DNA of 64,000 bases from Granulosicoccus sp964594905 (GCA_964594905.1 CAZQOI010000006.1:12844-76843), one strand, 5' to 3'; counted from the first letter of the stretch, positions 1 to 9,738 are shown. Numbers and translations: made by a program. Notes: a model not told the origin generated them from the letters alone.

Positions 1-581
1 GAGTTGGTCGCAACAGGGCTTTCTTCACCCAAGCCGACGCTGCTGATATTAACGCTAGGATAGGCTGCTTTCAGGAATCCTTCCACTGCCTGAGCTCGCT
101 GTTCTGACAGACCTTGGTTGTAGTCAGCATCACCGGTTGCATCAGTGTGTCCAATGACGCGCATTTCCGTGATTTCCTGAAAGGATTCTAACTGAACCAG
201 TAGATCGGCCAAAGCTTGTTCGCTTGCTGCAGTCAGTGCCGCTGAGTTGGAAGCGAAGAGTGCTTCACCGCCAAGGGTAGCTGTCGTGACGATTGGCTCT
301 TTCTTAGGTGGAGCTGGAGCTGCTGTTTGGTCAGCTTCTGCTTCTGGCTGTTTCTCAGCGGTGGCTTCGATACCTTCGCAGGCGTTGACCTGAGTATCTT
401 CAGACCAACTGCCAAGACGCAGACACTCACCGCCACCGGTACGCACCGCACTGCCATCCGAGCTAACGTAGCCCGCACCACTGGGGATTTCGATATCGCC
501 ATCCAACGCAACATCGTGCGCAGTGGCGGCGGTACTGCATAAAATCATGGCTGCAGCGGCCTTAGTGATGATTTGTTTCAT
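1..581 (-). CDS. OmpA-family outer membrane/periplasmic protein (3' end beyond window)
   Basis: This gene reads right to left from an ATG at 581 and is cut by the window start, leaving about 193 residues visible. Residues 1-21 form a signal peptide (basic start, Ala-rich core, likely cut after TATA). Next comes a small Cys-containing region, an Ala/Pro/Lys-rich linker near residues 75-95, and an OmpA C-terminal peptidoglycan-binding domain. The domain is recognised by the FxxNSAALT-like opening and by VIGHTDATGDADYNQGLSEQRA. It probably anchors the envelope to peptidoglycan. The N-terminal part is not recognised as a beta-barrel. A second OmpA-type gene lies at 50420-51106. Confidence 0.85.
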   Translation of the reverse strand, partial: MKQIITKAAAAMILCSTAATAHDVALDGDIEIPSGAGYVSSDGSAVRTGGGECLRLGSWSEDTQVNACEGIEATAEKQPEAEADQTAAPAPPKKEPIVTTATLGGEALFASNSAALTAASEQALADLLVQLESFQEITEMRVIGHTDATGDADYNQGLSEQRAQAVEGFLKAAYPSVNISSVGLGEESPVATN

Positions 582-848
582 GTCCTAGCTCCCACTAGTT
601 AACTTGTCTTTTGATATCGAAATACCGATTTTTGGTTTCTCACCACCGACACCAAGCCAGACAGTGCCAAGGCATTGCCTTAATTACTTGTTGTTTTTTT
701 GTCTTGTATAGCCTTAAACAGTCGAATTGTAAACTCAATCAAGGGAATTCGTGTGTGAAAAATACAACACATGGTGGTCAATCTTCTGTCGAGACAGCCC
801 AGAGAGTGTAGGCTATCTCCCAGCGCTGGCTGACAAAAGGAGTTGTCA

Positions 849-1568
849 ATGCGGTTTAATGCAGGTTTTGGCCCGATTTTCCCCGCGTGTTGCGTTATTT
901 GTTATGGCCAGCCGGTCTTTGGGTTGGATATGTGTAGCAGTTGCCTAGGGCATCTGACGCCGCGAGTTAGTAAGAATGTTTTTGGGGTCTCCGCTCTCTG
1001 TCCCAACTGCGGCACTGAGCATCGTGGCGACAATTGCTCCTCCTGTGCCGGAAATTTGCCGTTATTTGCGCGAATCGTGTGTCCTTACCGTTTCGTCTTC
1101 CCACTGGACCGCATGATCCACAGCCTCAAATATGGCCGCAATCGGACTATGGGGCGCGTTCTTGGTGAGTTACTGGCCTATGGGCTTGCTCGCGAACCGT
1201 CAGCAGACATGAAGCCTACGGTCGTCATACCGGTTCCGCTGCATGCCAATCGGCAGGCCACCCGCGGTTTCAACCACGCAGCGGACATAGCTCGTTTTGC
1301 TTCCAGGCGCTTGCATCTGCCTTTCTCTGAGGGTCTGGCTCGTCGCGTTGAAGACACAGAGTCTCTGGCGGGCTTATCGCGCCCTGAGCGAGAGCTGCTG
1401 ATTCGTGGAGCCTTTTCTGTTAGCGACGCGGTTGCTGATCAGCGTATCGCCATTGTGGATGATGTCATGACCAGCGGTGCAACCTCAGGCGAGCTTGCTC
1501 GCGAGCTCTACGATACTGGAGCCGCGTCTGTTGAGCTGTGGGTGGTAGCGCGCACCCCGCTTGTTTGA
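849..1568 (+). CDS. comF: ComF family phosphoribosyltransferase-like protein
   Basis: A ComF-type protein of 239 residues. The N-terminal third carries two CxxC pairs (CCVIC with CSSC, then CPNC with CSSC), a zinc-ribbon arrangement typical of ComF. The C-terminal part is a type I phosphoribosyltransferase fold with the PRPP-binding signature IAIVDDVMTSGAT. In competent bacteria ComF acts with the ComFA helicase in DNA uptake; in other bacteria the role is less clear. The ATG at 849 is chosen because AAGGAG lies six bases ahead; a TTG at 843 would sit directly against that site. The 3' end overlaps the convergent GTPase gene by 61 bp. Confidence 0.87.
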   Translation: MRFNAGFGPIFPACCVICYGQPVFGLDMCSSCLGHLTPRVSKNVFGVSALCPNCGTEHRGDNCSSCAGNLPLFARIVCPYRFVFPLDRMIHSLKYGRNRTMGRVLGELLAYGLAREPSADMKPTVVIPVPLHANRQATRGFNHAADIARFASRRLHLPFSEGLARRVEDTESLAGLSRPERELLIRGAFSVSDAVADQRIAIVDDVMTSGATSGELARELYDTGAASVELWVVARTPLV

Positions 1569-3160
1569 TTCATCTCGTCGATCAGCATGCGTTTGACGAC
1601 AGCAGGAAGGGTGGATTCATCTTGGGTGGTGTCGGTACTCCAGAGAGCCTTGTAATCCTCCTGTAATCGTGTGTGCTCAGCGGACAGCGATTGTAGGGAT
1701 GAACTGATTTCCCCATCGACTCGCTCCAGAGCGATCTTGGCTCCGTCTTTTATACCGCGCGCCACCGCCTGAGCGCGGGAAGGTTTGAGCTTACGTGCCA
1801 GAAATGTTGGCAAGAACCAGGCGAGGCCTGCCAGAAACACACTATTGATAGCGAAGCTGGCCCCAAGATAAGCGCCGACATCGCTGCCACCATCGATAAA
1901 TGCCGTGACCACTCGGTAACTGATCCAGCCAAGCGCCACTAGTGGCAGAAAAATGGCAAGAATCGTTAGCGTCTTGTAAGTGATTCGTTGCAGTCGGGTA
2001 CCAGGGGCAACCAAAGATCGCGCTACTGCGTCGTCAATGAACTGGGGTAGTTGCTTTCGTAGTTTTTCAACCACGGGTGACAGATGTTTGTGCGCCGCAA
2101 GAACTGGCAGGCTGGATTTCTCAGCATGTACGTTGATGAATTCCTCGACTGTGTTGTTCAGTCGCGTCATCAGTGTGTCGTCTGCGATGCTTGTCGACAA
2201 GGCTTGATGGGGATTTTCAACAAAGGCTTCTGCAAGTGGTTCTGCTTGCCATGTCATGGCTGTCTGCAGCGAATCTTCTTGTTGCCGCCAGTCCTTTTGC
2301 CATTGCTGAGAAAGGGTAGTGATGTCGCTGCTATCGCCTAGTTTTGAGACGATGGAATCCGCGCGATGCCTGATCAATTGCAGACGTTTAAGGATGCCAC
2401 GTGACTCCAGCGCCGCGATCATCGAGTTCTCGGCTAGCTCTACAAGTGTTGACTCAAGTTTTGCGAAGTCGTCGTTGGCAGAGTTTGCGGCTTCAGCCAA
2501 AGGATTGCTGCAATCGGTTCTGAAAATCATTGGCTCGGAAAGGCCAGCAGTTATTAGTTGCTGTTGAAAGTCATCAAGTTGAACCTGATTACCTTTGTCC
2601 CAGTGGTTCATGACGAATAGCCAAGCATGCTGGCTCGCGTGTTTGCTCATTAATTGCCAGCCCTGATCATCACGATAGCGTTCGGGGCTGACAACATAGA
2701 TTACGACATCAAGGTGTGGCAGCCACAGATCAACGAGCTCCCTGTGACTGGTTTCGACACTGTCGAAATCGGGCATGTCAATCCACAGGATATTGTTGTA
2801 CAAATCGTTCTGGTGCAAGGAGGTGCGCATGCGCGCCATTGGAAAATCGTCGGGTAGATGATCAACCGTTATGCTCTTGTGTACGTATACAGTGATATCG
2901 CGGGAAGTAGGCCGCACAGCGCTGGTCTGTGCGACATTGTCTTTGGCGAGACGGTTGAGCAGAGAGCTTTTACCAACACCAGTTCCGCCGAACAGGCCAA
3001 CCACCAGCGGACGCTCGGTATTGTCGAACAGTCCGCCTGGTGTATCACTGTGTCTTGGGTCTAATTGTTCCAGTGCTGCTGCGGGCAACCAGCCAGACTC
3101 AATGGCCTGCTTGGTCCATTGTTCGAGTGAACTGTTTAGCACTTTAAGCACGTCGGTCAT
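1508..3160 (-). CDS. Dynamin-like / Era-type membrane GTPase A
   Basis: A large P-loop GTPase of 550 residues. Visible motifs are G1 GGTGVGKSS at 58-66, a threonine-rich switch region (RPTSRDIT) near 83-90, G3 DMPDFDS at 128-134, and G4 NHWDK at 185-189, a variant of NKxD. A long helical middle follows, then two hydrophobic segments near residues 395-415 and 430-455. This layout resembles bacterial dynamin-like or 50S-binding-GTPase-type proteins acting at the inner membrane. GTPase B at 5493-7241 shares the unusual PDFDS G3 motif and overall plan. Function is unknown. It is transcribed away from cobT, with 75 bp between the starts. Confidence 0.8.
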   Translation of the reverse strand: MTDVLKVLNSSLEQWTKQAIESGWLPAAALEQLDPRHSDTPGGLFDNTERPLVVGLFGGTGVGKSSLLNRLAKDNVAQTSAVRPTSRDITVYVHKSITVDHLPDDFPMARMRTSLHQNDLYNNILWIDMPDFDSVETSHRELVDLWLPHLDVVIYVVSPERYRDDQGWQLMSKHASQHAWLFVMNHWDKGNQVQLDDFQQQLITAGLSEPMIFRTDCSNPLAEAANSANDDFAKLESTLVELAENSMIAALESRGILKRLQLIRHRADSIVSKLGDSSDITTLSQQWQKDWRQQEDSLQTAMTWQAEPLAEAFVENPHQALSTSIADDTLMTRLNNTVEEFINVHAEKSSLPVLAAHKHLSPVVEKLRKQLPQFIDDAVARSLVAPGTRLQRITYKTLTILAIFLPLVALGWISYRVVTAFIDGGSDVGAYLGASFAINSVFLAGLAWFLPTFLARKLKPSRAQAVARGIKDGAKIALERVDGEISSSLQSLSAEHTRLQEDYKALWSTDTTQDESTLPAVVKRMLIDEMNQTSGVRATTHSSTDAAPVS

Positions 3161-3235
3161 GGCGTTGTACTGGATGTTTATGTCTTGACGGTCGATGAAT
3201 CAACACATTAGCGAGCATACACGCATAATCTCACA

Positions 3236-4957
3236 GTGAGCAGCAAAGACCCACAATCTGATATCGACGGCAACACGAGTTTTGCTGTGTCTACAGCTGC
3301 CTGTTGCAGAAGTCTTGCTGATGATTCCGAGCTAAACCTGAGTAATACTGCTCCCTATGATTCCATGGCACTTAGCGCTTATCGTGGGCAGGCCGATTCA
3401 TTGGCCTTGCGACATGCCTTTCATGATCCGACGCTGCATGGTCACAAGCGACCAAACACCGAACTAGCGGGTGCTTTATATGATGTGCTTGAACGAGAGC
3501 GTTATGAAGCGCTAGGTGCCATTAACTATGCTGGTGTTCAACGCAACCTGGATGCGCGAAGCCCGGACACCTTCGGCCTTGCCAATGAGCTGAGCTGTTT
3601 GAGTCGTTATTGGTTCCGTGGTAATGAAGCGGCTATAGACATGGATAGCGCCTCGACTATTCGCTCCATATGCGCGGACTCCTTATCATTACTGTCAGAG
3701 AATCTTGAAGATCAAGAAAAATTTGCGAAGCTGAGTATTACGCTAGTTGAACGCATGCTCGCTTTGGACATGGATATAGATCCAGGCGTAACTGACGATC
3801 CTGACAATATGTTTGACAGTGACGCCGCTGACATTGAAGCCGACAAGCCATCAGAAGATGAACTCCTGGCAGCTGACGATGAAGAGCTAACTACGCGTTC
3901 ACGCGAGGACGAGGTATTGCCAGAAGCGGCTATGGGCGACACCATAGAGTCTGATGAGCTGTCTGATACGGCATTGGATGAAGCGCCGGGTTCAGGGTCC
4001 GATCCTTTACTTGTCCTGTCTGGTGGTGTTTCAGTTTATAAAGCGTTTACCACTCGCTACGATGAAATCGTTTCAGCCAACAGTCTCGCCAGTGATGCTG
4101 CCTTGGATCAATGGCGAGTTGAATTGGATGATCATCTATCTCGCCAAGGTCGTTTGGTTCGGCGTCTGGCTGCACGTTTGCAACGAGTCTTGCTGGCGCG
4201 GCAACGCAGGCAGTGGCAATTTGATTTACCAGAAGGTCAACTTGATACGGCGCGTCTTACGCGCCTGGTCACCGATCCCTTGATGCCGTTGACTTTCAAG
4301 ACAGACGCCGACGCTCCGTTTAGAGATACAACAGTGACCTTGTTGCTCGATAATTCGCGTTCAATGCTTGGGCGTCCAATCATGATTGCTGCGGCCTGTG
4401 CTGATGTGCTGTCACAAACGTTGGAACGTTGTGGGGTGAGTGTCGAGATTCTCGGCTTCACCACGGTTGAATTGCATGGTGGTCAATCCAATACAGCATG
4501 GGAGCAGGCGGGTCGACCGGAGGCGCCTGGCAGACTCAATGACTTAAGGCATATCATTTACAAGAGTGCCGATATGCCGTATCGCAGTGCGCGACGAAAT
4601 CTTGGTTTGATGCTCGATAAGGATGTTCTGAAACAGAACATCGATGGCGAGTCTCTACAATGGGCTTATGAGAGGCTGCTGCGTCGACCCGAGGAGCGCA
4701 GAATCCTCATGGTCATCTCCGATGGCGCGCCAGTTGATACCAGTACCCTGGCAGCCAATGACGGCGATTTTCTGGTCGCACATCTCGATAAGGTTATCGC
4801 TGAAATTGAGTCAGCTCAGCAAGTAGAGCTGCTGGCAATCGGTATAGGTCACGATGTCAGCCGTTTTTACCGCGAATCGATGAGCGTATTCGATGCGAGG
4901 CAGCTTGGCTCAGCAATGTTGTCGAAGCTTGAAGATTTGTTTCGGCGTGTTGCGTAG
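3236..4957 (+). CDS. cobT: CobT-type cobaltochelatase subunit (VWA domain)
   Basis: A protein of 573 residues closely resembling aerobic cobaltochelatase subunit CobT. The N-terminal region holds the CobT-type stretch GQADSLALRHAFHDPTLH. An acidic, low-complexity linker spans about residues 185-265. The C-terminal half is a VWA domain with MIDAS DNSRS at 372-376, followed by the CobT hallmarks GRLNDLRHIIYKSAD, VISDGAPVD and LLAIGIGHD. In cobalamin synthesis CobT works with the AAA+ protein CobS and with CobN to insert cobalt into hydrogenobyrinate diamide. No cobS, cobN or other cob gene is in this window. The start is a GTG without a clear ribosome site. Two dynamin-like GTPases flank this gene and the Prx gene. 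Confidence 0.88.
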   Translation: MSSKDPQSDIDGNTSFAVSTAACCRSLADDSELNLSNTAPYDSMALSAYRGQADSLALRHAFHDPTLHGHKRPNTELAGALYDVLERERYEALGAINYAGVQRNLDARSPDTFGLANELSCLSRYWFRGNEAAIDMDSASTIRSICADSLSLLSENLEDQEKFAKLSITLVERMLALDMDIDPGVTDDPDNMFDSDAADIEADKPSEDELLAADDEELTTRSREDEVLPEAAMGDTIESDELSDTALDEAPGSGSDPLLVLSGGVSVYKAFTTRYDEIVSANSLASDAALDQWRVELDDHLSRQGRLVRRLAARLQRVLLARQRRQWQFDLPEGQLDTARLTRLVTDPLMPLTFKTDADAPFRDTTVTLLLDNSRSMLGRPIMIAAACADVLSQTLERCGVSVEILGFTTVELHGGQSNTAWEQAGRPEAPGRLNDLRHIIYKSADMPYRSARRNLGLMLDKDVLKQNIDGESLQWAYERLLRRPEERRILMVISDGAPVDTSTLAANDGDFLVAHLDKVIAEIESAQQVELLAIGIGHDVSRFYRESMSVFDARQLGSAMLSKLEDLFRRVA

Positions 4958-5007
4958 AAGTCGCGATATCATAGCCACTAACCCAAACATCATCTCAAGG
5001 AATACTC

Positions 5008-5490
5008 ATGTTAGAAAAAGGCGACAAGCTTCCTGATGCCACACTCCGGAAGTTAGGCTCCGAAGGTCCCGAGGAAGTCTCAGTCAGTGACTATTGTCGT
5101 GGCCGAAAGGTGGTTATCTTTGCATTGCCGGGTGCCTTTACGCGAACGTGTACCGCTACACATGTACCCAGTTATATCGAAAATGCTGATGCTTTGAAAA
5201 AAGCTGGCGTAGAGGCGATAGCCTGTGTGTCCACATCTGATCAGTTCGTCATGGATGCCTGGGGCAAGAGTCTTGGCACTGGTGACGCGGTTGATATGTT
5301 GGGCGACGGGAATCATGAATTCACGCGTGCTACCGGTATGACAATCGATCTTAGTATCGCAGGACTTGGTGAGCGTTCGATGCGTTATGCCATGGTGGTC
5401 GATGATGGAGTCGTTAGCTATCTCGGAGTAGACGAGGATGCACGAACGGCAGAAGCAAGCCTCGCTCAGGCATTACTGTCGAATCTTTGA
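5008..5490 (+). CDS. Prx5-type peroxiredoxin
   Basis: A single-domain peroxiredoxin of 160 residues, the usual Prx5/AhpE-like size, reducing hydroperoxides with thiol or glutathione cofactors in the cytoplasm. The active loop PGAFTRTCTATH carries the peroxidatic Cys48; most relatives read PGAFTPTC, so Arg replaces Pro here. Further Prx5 features are VSTSDQFVMDAWGK and a late RYAMVVDDG. Cys30 and Cys73 are the other cysteines. AAGGA sits six bases before the ATG. It is 50 bp downstream of cobT and could share its transcript. Its stop is two bases from the stop of the convergent GTPase B. Confidence 0.92.
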   Translation: MLEKGDKLPDATLRKLGSEGPEEVSVSDYCRGRKVVIFALPGAFTRTCTATHVPSYIENADALKKAGVEAIACVSTSDQFVMDAWGKSLGTGDAVDMLGDGNHEFTRATGMTIDLSIAGLGERSMRYAMVVDDGVVSYLGVDEDARTAEASLAQALLSNL

Positions 5491-5492
5491 TG

Positions 5493-7241
5493 TCAATCCT
5501 CGATTGATTCAACTGCCTTGATAACGTCGTCGGGCAGGTCGGCGACGAGTAAGGTATTGCCGTCAAGTGACTCCGCCATCTGGTGGAGTTCCTGACGCAA
5601 AACCCCATCGAGCAGACGGGCGCGTATATGCTGTTGCTGTTCCTGTTTCAACTCTCGCTTGCTGATATCAAGATAACGCCCAAGGGCACTCTCGGTCAAA
5701 AGGCTGGTAACGGAGAGCATGGCTGGCGCGAGTATCAAGTCGCTAGGTGCAAGCCCGCCGGACTTTACTGCAAGCGCAACGCCTGCCGCATCTGCGGTGA
5801 CACGAGCTGCGCGTAAGGTATTTAACAAGCGTGGCTGATCTTGCAACTGTTCGTACAAGCGTTGGGCTGTGGCGTCTATTCGTGGTTCGAATTCCTTACG
5901 GGCCAAGACGCCCCTCTGCTGATAGTTGTTTTCAAGTGTTTCAGCTCCCTCGCTCAAGCGGCGCGACAACAGTTGCCACCATTGTTGCTGAGCACCCAAG
6001 TCTTGGCTGTTCGCCATGGATTGACCTTTAAGCTCAGTCATGACTTCACTGAACATGACGTTAAGAATTTCTTCTTCTTGATCCAGTGTTGTCTTGTCAT
6101 TTTTTTCAAAGGCAGACGTAACAGCCGATTTTCCAAGGCCAAACAGTTTGCGCGCAGGCCAGGTTACTACGCTCCGAGTACGCTTCAAGGTTGCAGCGAA
6201 GCCCGGTATCTCCAACAGAGACAGAAGCTCGACAAGTGCGCGATTGAAGGTTTCGTATTTGTCAGGGTTTTCGAGGTAGCCCTTAACATAGGTTTGCTCG
6301 GTTGCCTCGAGTGCTTCATCGATCATTGCGTGCCATAGGCGCTTCGCATCGAGTTCATTTTTAAGTGGTGTCAGCCAGGTCTTTTGATGACTTTCGATAA
6401 ATTGATTGCAGGCGCTGATTTGCTTGTCTCGATTAATAGCCTGCACCGCATCGCCGACTGCACCTTTGAGTTCCTTGATGCTGGATTTTGGTAAGTTCTG
6501 CCAACCATCTTTCACGAAAGGAAGGTCAATGATCGGTGGGCATGCGCTCTTGAAGGTATCTCTGTAGCGATCAGTAAATGCTGAGATAACTGTCTGCCTG
6601 TCCCGCTCGTCAAGCTTGTTGATAACGATAATGATCGGACGACCAAGATCCTTTATCAGTTCGAGCATATTCCAGACGCTTTTGTCACCATACTTGTCCT
6701 TGCTGAGCATTAGCACCAGGATGTCCGACAAGGCGATGGTGGCCAACACAGCGCTTTGGTACCCACGAGCATCTATTGAATCGAAATCAGGTGAGTCCCA
6801 GACAACGCATTGACGCACCAGGCTGTTTTTGCCAGAAGGCACTGCATCGAGGGAGTAGTAATGCAGGGATTCCGCAGTCAGATTAGCTTTTGCTTGACGG
6901 GTTAGTGGATTAAGCACTTGATCAACTGCTGTGTATTCGCTCTCAGGAATATCGTTGGCAAAGCCTTGAGCATGAACAGTAAACGCTGCCAGTGCGCTGA
7001 TGCCCGCAACGTCTTTGTCGAGTAAGACGTTCACCAATGTACTTTTGCCAGCTTGTGTGGGGCCTATGATGGTGATTTGCGAGCTGTGATCTTTGTGAGA
7101 TTGATTAAGCTGTAGCTTGTCCAGAACCGCATCGGCCAGACGAAGCCCATTGAAATTGTCGACAATTTCCTGTGATGGATCCGTGTTGTGCTCAAGGACA
7201 GCACGATAGCGCGCCAGTAGCGGTGCGATCCATTCGTTCAT
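5493..7241 (-). CDS. Dynamin-like membrane GTPase B
   Basis: A GTPase of 582 residues. G1 is GPTQAGKST at 60-68, G3 DSPDFDS at 149-155 and G4 NKLD at 208-211. A long alpha-helical region follows, and a hydrophobic Ala/Leu-rich stretch near residues 500-535 may associate with membrane. The ATG at 7241 overlaps the TGA of ubiA as ATGA, so translational coupling is likely; the reading frame is open for 27 more codons inside ubiA, but that extension has no support. It shares the PDFDS G3 motif and architecture with GTPase A, suggesting a diverged pair that could act together, as tandem bacterial dynamin-like proteins do. Actual function is unknown. Confidence 0.8.
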   Translation of the reverse strand: MNEWIAPLLARYRAVLEHNTDPSQEIVDNFNGLRLADAVLDKLQLNQSHKDHSSQITIIGPTQAGKSTLVNVLLDKDVAGISALAAFTVHAQGFANDIPESEYTAVDQVLNPLTRQAKANLTAESLHYYSLDAVPSGKNSLVRQCVVWDSPDFDSIDARGYQSAVLATIALSDILVLMLSKDKYGDKSVWNMLELIKDLGRPIIIVINKLDERDRQTVISAFTDRYRDTFKSACPPIIDLPFVKDGWQNLPKSSIKELKGAVGDAVQAINRDKQISACNQFIESHQKTWLTPLKNELDAKRLWHAMIDEALEATEQTYVKGYLENPDKYETFNRALVELLSLLEIPGFAATLKRTRSVVTWPARKLFGLGKSAVTSAFEKNDKTTLDQEEEILNVMFSEVMTELKGQSMANSQDLGAQQQWWQLLSRRLSEGAETLENNYQQRGVLARKEFEPRIDATAQRLYEQLQDQPRLLNTLRAARVTADAAGVALAVKSGGLAPSDLILAPAMLSVTSLLTESALGRYLDISKRELKQEQQQHIRARLLDGVLRQELHQMAESLDGNTLLVADLPDDVIKAVESIED

Positions 7242-8128
7242 GGCTTGACCTGATAGTCGATAACAAGGGCGCAGAACACCAGCATACCGAGGTAATGATT
7301 GTTCAAGAAGGCTTGCACACAACGTTTTGGATCCCGCTCTCTAGAGATCCATAACTGCCAGGCGATGAATCCCAACGATAAAAATAGACCGAGATAATAG
7401 ATTGAGCCGCGGTCGGTTTGCAGGCCAAGCCAGATGTGCAGACCCAGTACGAGGAGTTGTAGTATTCCGACGATCAGAAGGTCGTAACGACCAAAAAAAA
7501 TGGCGGTGGACTTGACGCCAATTTTCAGGTCGTCCTCTCGATCGGCCATTGCGTACAAGGTGTCGTAGGCGACTGCCCACAGGACAGCCGCAGTAAACAA
7601 TACCCAGGCTTCCAACGGGATGGTGTTTTGAATCGCCGCGTAGGCCATCGGTGTGGCAATTGCGAAGGCAGCGCCTAGAATTATTTGTGGGAAGTGAGTC
7701 ACACGCTTGCAGAATGGGTACACAGACGCCAGCATAACCGCCACGAACGACATCATAATTGTCAGTCGGTTCGTCATCAGCACTAGCAAGAAGGCCAAAA
7801 ACATGAGTACAGCGCCAGCCCATAATGCATCGCTTGGGCGGAGTGCGCCGGTAGCGAGTGGTCGGTTTTTCGTCCGCTCCACATGGCCGTCGATATTGCG
7901 ATCAGCGTAGTCGTTGATGGCGCAGCCAGCGGAGCGTGTCAGGACGGTGCCGAGGGTGAAAATAATCAGGATTCCGATTGGAGGAAAGCCGTCGGCTGCG
8001 AACCAGAGCGCCATTAACGTTGGCCATAGCAGCAGGTAAATACCGATCGGCCTATTGAGGCGCGTCAGCACAACAAAATCTGAAAGTCGGTTTTTCGTTA
8101 AAATCTCGTGCACAAGCGTTTGGCCCAC
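7238..8128 (-). CDS. ubiA: 4-hydroxybenzoate polyprenyltransferase
   Basis: A polytopic membrane prenyltransferase of 296 residues that attaches a polyprenyl chain to 4-hydroxybenzoate in ubiquinone synthesis. The first aspartate-rich motif NDYADRNID is at 72-80, followed by HVERTKNRPLATG, and the second DxxxD-type motif is in YDTLYAMADREDDL near residues 185-200. These bind Mg-prenyl diphosphate. About eight or nine hydrophobic segments are visible. The start is GTG at 8128. No ubiC neighbour is present; instead the stop overlaps the ATG of the GTPase B gene, so the two are probably co-transcribed. Confidence 0.96.
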   Translation of the reverse strand: MGQTLVHEILTKNRLSDFVVLTRLNRPIGIYLLLWPTLMALWFAADGFPPIGILIIFTLGTVLTRSAGCAINDYADRNIDGHVERTKNRPLATGALRPSDALWAGAVLMFLAFLLVLMTNRLTIMMSFVAVMLASVYPFCKRVTHFPQIILGAAFAIATPMAYAAIQNTIPLEAWVLFTAAVLWAVAYDTLYAMADREDDLKIGVKSTAIFFGRYDLLIVGILQLLVLGLHIWLGLQTDRGSIYYLGLFLSLGFIAWQLWISRERDPKRCVQAFLNNHYLGMLVFCALVIDYQVKP

Positions 8129-8192
8129 CGGCGTGTTGCCACAGGTATAGTAGCCCGTTGTTGGGTTACGTTTGCATTTCCAGGAACATTAA

Positions 8193-9548
8193 ATGAGCTC
8201 TGCGTACGAATATGACTTGATCGCCATCGGCGGTGGTAGCGGTGGCATTGCCACAGCTAACCGCGCTGGTAGCTATGGCGCGCGAGTTTTACTGATTGAA
8301 GCGTCCGACGAGATGGGTGGGACTTGCGTCAATCGTGGTTGTGTTCCGAAAAAAGTCATGTGGTATGCCGCTTCGGTACAGCATACGCTGCATGATGCAT
8401 CGGGCTATGGCTTTGATGTGTCCGTAAATGGGTTCAATTGGTCCAAGTTGGTTGAAAAACGAGAAGCCTATATTCGCAACATTAACAAAGCGTACGACAA
8501 ATACCTTGGTCAGAATAATGTTGAGCATATTACGGGTTTCGCGTCATTGCGTGATAAGCACACAGTTGTTGTAGGTGACAAGACCTTTACCACTGAGCGA
8601 GTCATTATAGCCACGGGTGGTGCACCCAATGTTCCCGATATTCCTGGTAAGGAATTGGCTGTAACGTCAGACGGCTTTTTCGAGATGACAGAGCAGCCAG
8701 GCAAAGTGCTGGTTCTTGGTGCTGGCTACATAGCCGTTGAACTTGCAGGAATGATGCAGGCACTGGGCTCTGATGTAACACTGGCGATTCGCCACGATAA
8801 ATTTTTACGCGGTTTTGAAGAATTACTGCAGGACCGCCTTATGGAAGAGATGCGTGCAGAAGGTGTGTCAATTGAAACAGGATTCACAACCGCAGAGTTG
8901 CAGGGTAAACCTGGCAATATCGTTGCTGTTGGAGAAAATGGTGTAAAGCTTGAAGGTTTCGATGCCGTTGTGTTTGCCGTTGGCCGATCTCCTTCGACCA
9001 ATGGGATTGGTCTGGATTCAGCAGGTGTTAAAACTGACAATCGTGGTTATATCCCGGTTGATAAATATCAAGAAACTAATGTACCCGGTGTTTTCGCTAT
9101 TGGCGATGTTACTGGGCAAGCCGAACTGACTCCCGTCGCAATCGCGGCTGGCAGACGACTGGCTGACCGCCTGTACGACAACCAGGAAGGCCGTCACCTT
9201 AATTACGATTTGATTCCAACCGTTATTTTTAGTCATCCGCCGATGGCGACAGTCGGTTTAACAGAGGCTGAAGCCCGAGATGCTTATGGCGACGAGGTAA
9301 AAGTTTACCAAGCGTCGTTCACTGCGATGTATAACGCACTTACCGAGCACAAGCCAAAAACCGCTATCAAGCTTGTCGTGATGGGCAAGGACGAACGAGT
9401 GATTGGTATTCATATGATTGGACTTGCAGTTGACGAGATTCTGCAGGGGTTTGCAGTTGCCATGCGCATGGGTGCGACCAAAGCTGATTTCGACGACACC
9501 ATAGCCATCCATCCAACCAGTTCAGAGGAGCTGGTAACGCTCCGCTAA
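8193..9548 (+). CDS. gor: Glutathione-disulfide reductase
   Basis: An FAD/NADPH-dependent disulfide reductase of 451 residues that keeps glutathione reduced in the cytoplasm. It has an N-terminal FAD dinucleotide motif (GGGSGGIA), the redox-active pair in GGTCVNRGCVPKK (Cys45 and Cys50), an NADPH-binding motif (VLGAGYIAVELAG), the FAD-contacting FAIGDVTG, and the dimer-interface C-terminus with AIHPTSSEE supplying the catalytic His-Glu. Length matches E. coli Gor. AGGAA precedes the ATG by a normal distance. It is divergent from ubiA with 64 bp between starts. Confidence 0.96.
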   Translation: MSSAYEYDLIAIGGGSGGIATANRAGSYGARVLLIEASDEMGGTCVNRGCVPKKVMWYAASVQHTLHDASGYGFDVSVNGFNWSKLVEKREAYIRNINKAYDKYLGQNNVEHITGFASLRDKHTVVVGDKTFTTERVIIATGGAPNVPDIPGKELAVTSDGFFEMTEQPGKVLVLGAGYIAVELAGMMQALGSDVTLAIRHDKFLRGFEELLQDRLMEEMRAEGVSIETGFTTAELQGKPGNIVAVGENGVKLEGFDAVVFAVGRSPSTNGIGLDSAGVKTDNRGYIPVDKYQETNVPGVFAIGDVTGQAELTPVAIAAGRRLADRLYDNQEGRHLNYDLIPTVIFSHPPMATVGLTEAEARDAYGDEVKVYQASFTAMYNALTEHKPKTAIKLVVMGKDERVIGIHMIGLAVDEILQGFAVAMRMGATKADFDDTIAIHPTSSEELVTLR

Positions 9549-9738
9549 GTCTGTGCGCCTGGTTCGTTTTGTGATTCAAATCTCATTTGAGAATTGCTGT
9601 CCCTGAGCAGTGGATCACGCTGCGCTCACAACATTCCTAACGCTTATTTAACCGATACAGATCACGGCCGCTAAAGATTGCATTGGAACCTCTGCGAAAC
9701 TGCGGTGGTGAGCACAGGCTGTAGGCAAGGGCGTGCGG

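Noticed and set aside
233..542. Open frames on both strands over the OmpA N-terminal region
   Set aside because: They are shadows of the minus-strand OmpA gene, which has a signal peptide and runs past the window edge.
5493..7322. Longer form of GTPase B starting at 7322
   Set aside because: The additional 27 residues lie inside ubiA and are not GTPase-like; the ATG overlapping the ubiA stop is the natural start.
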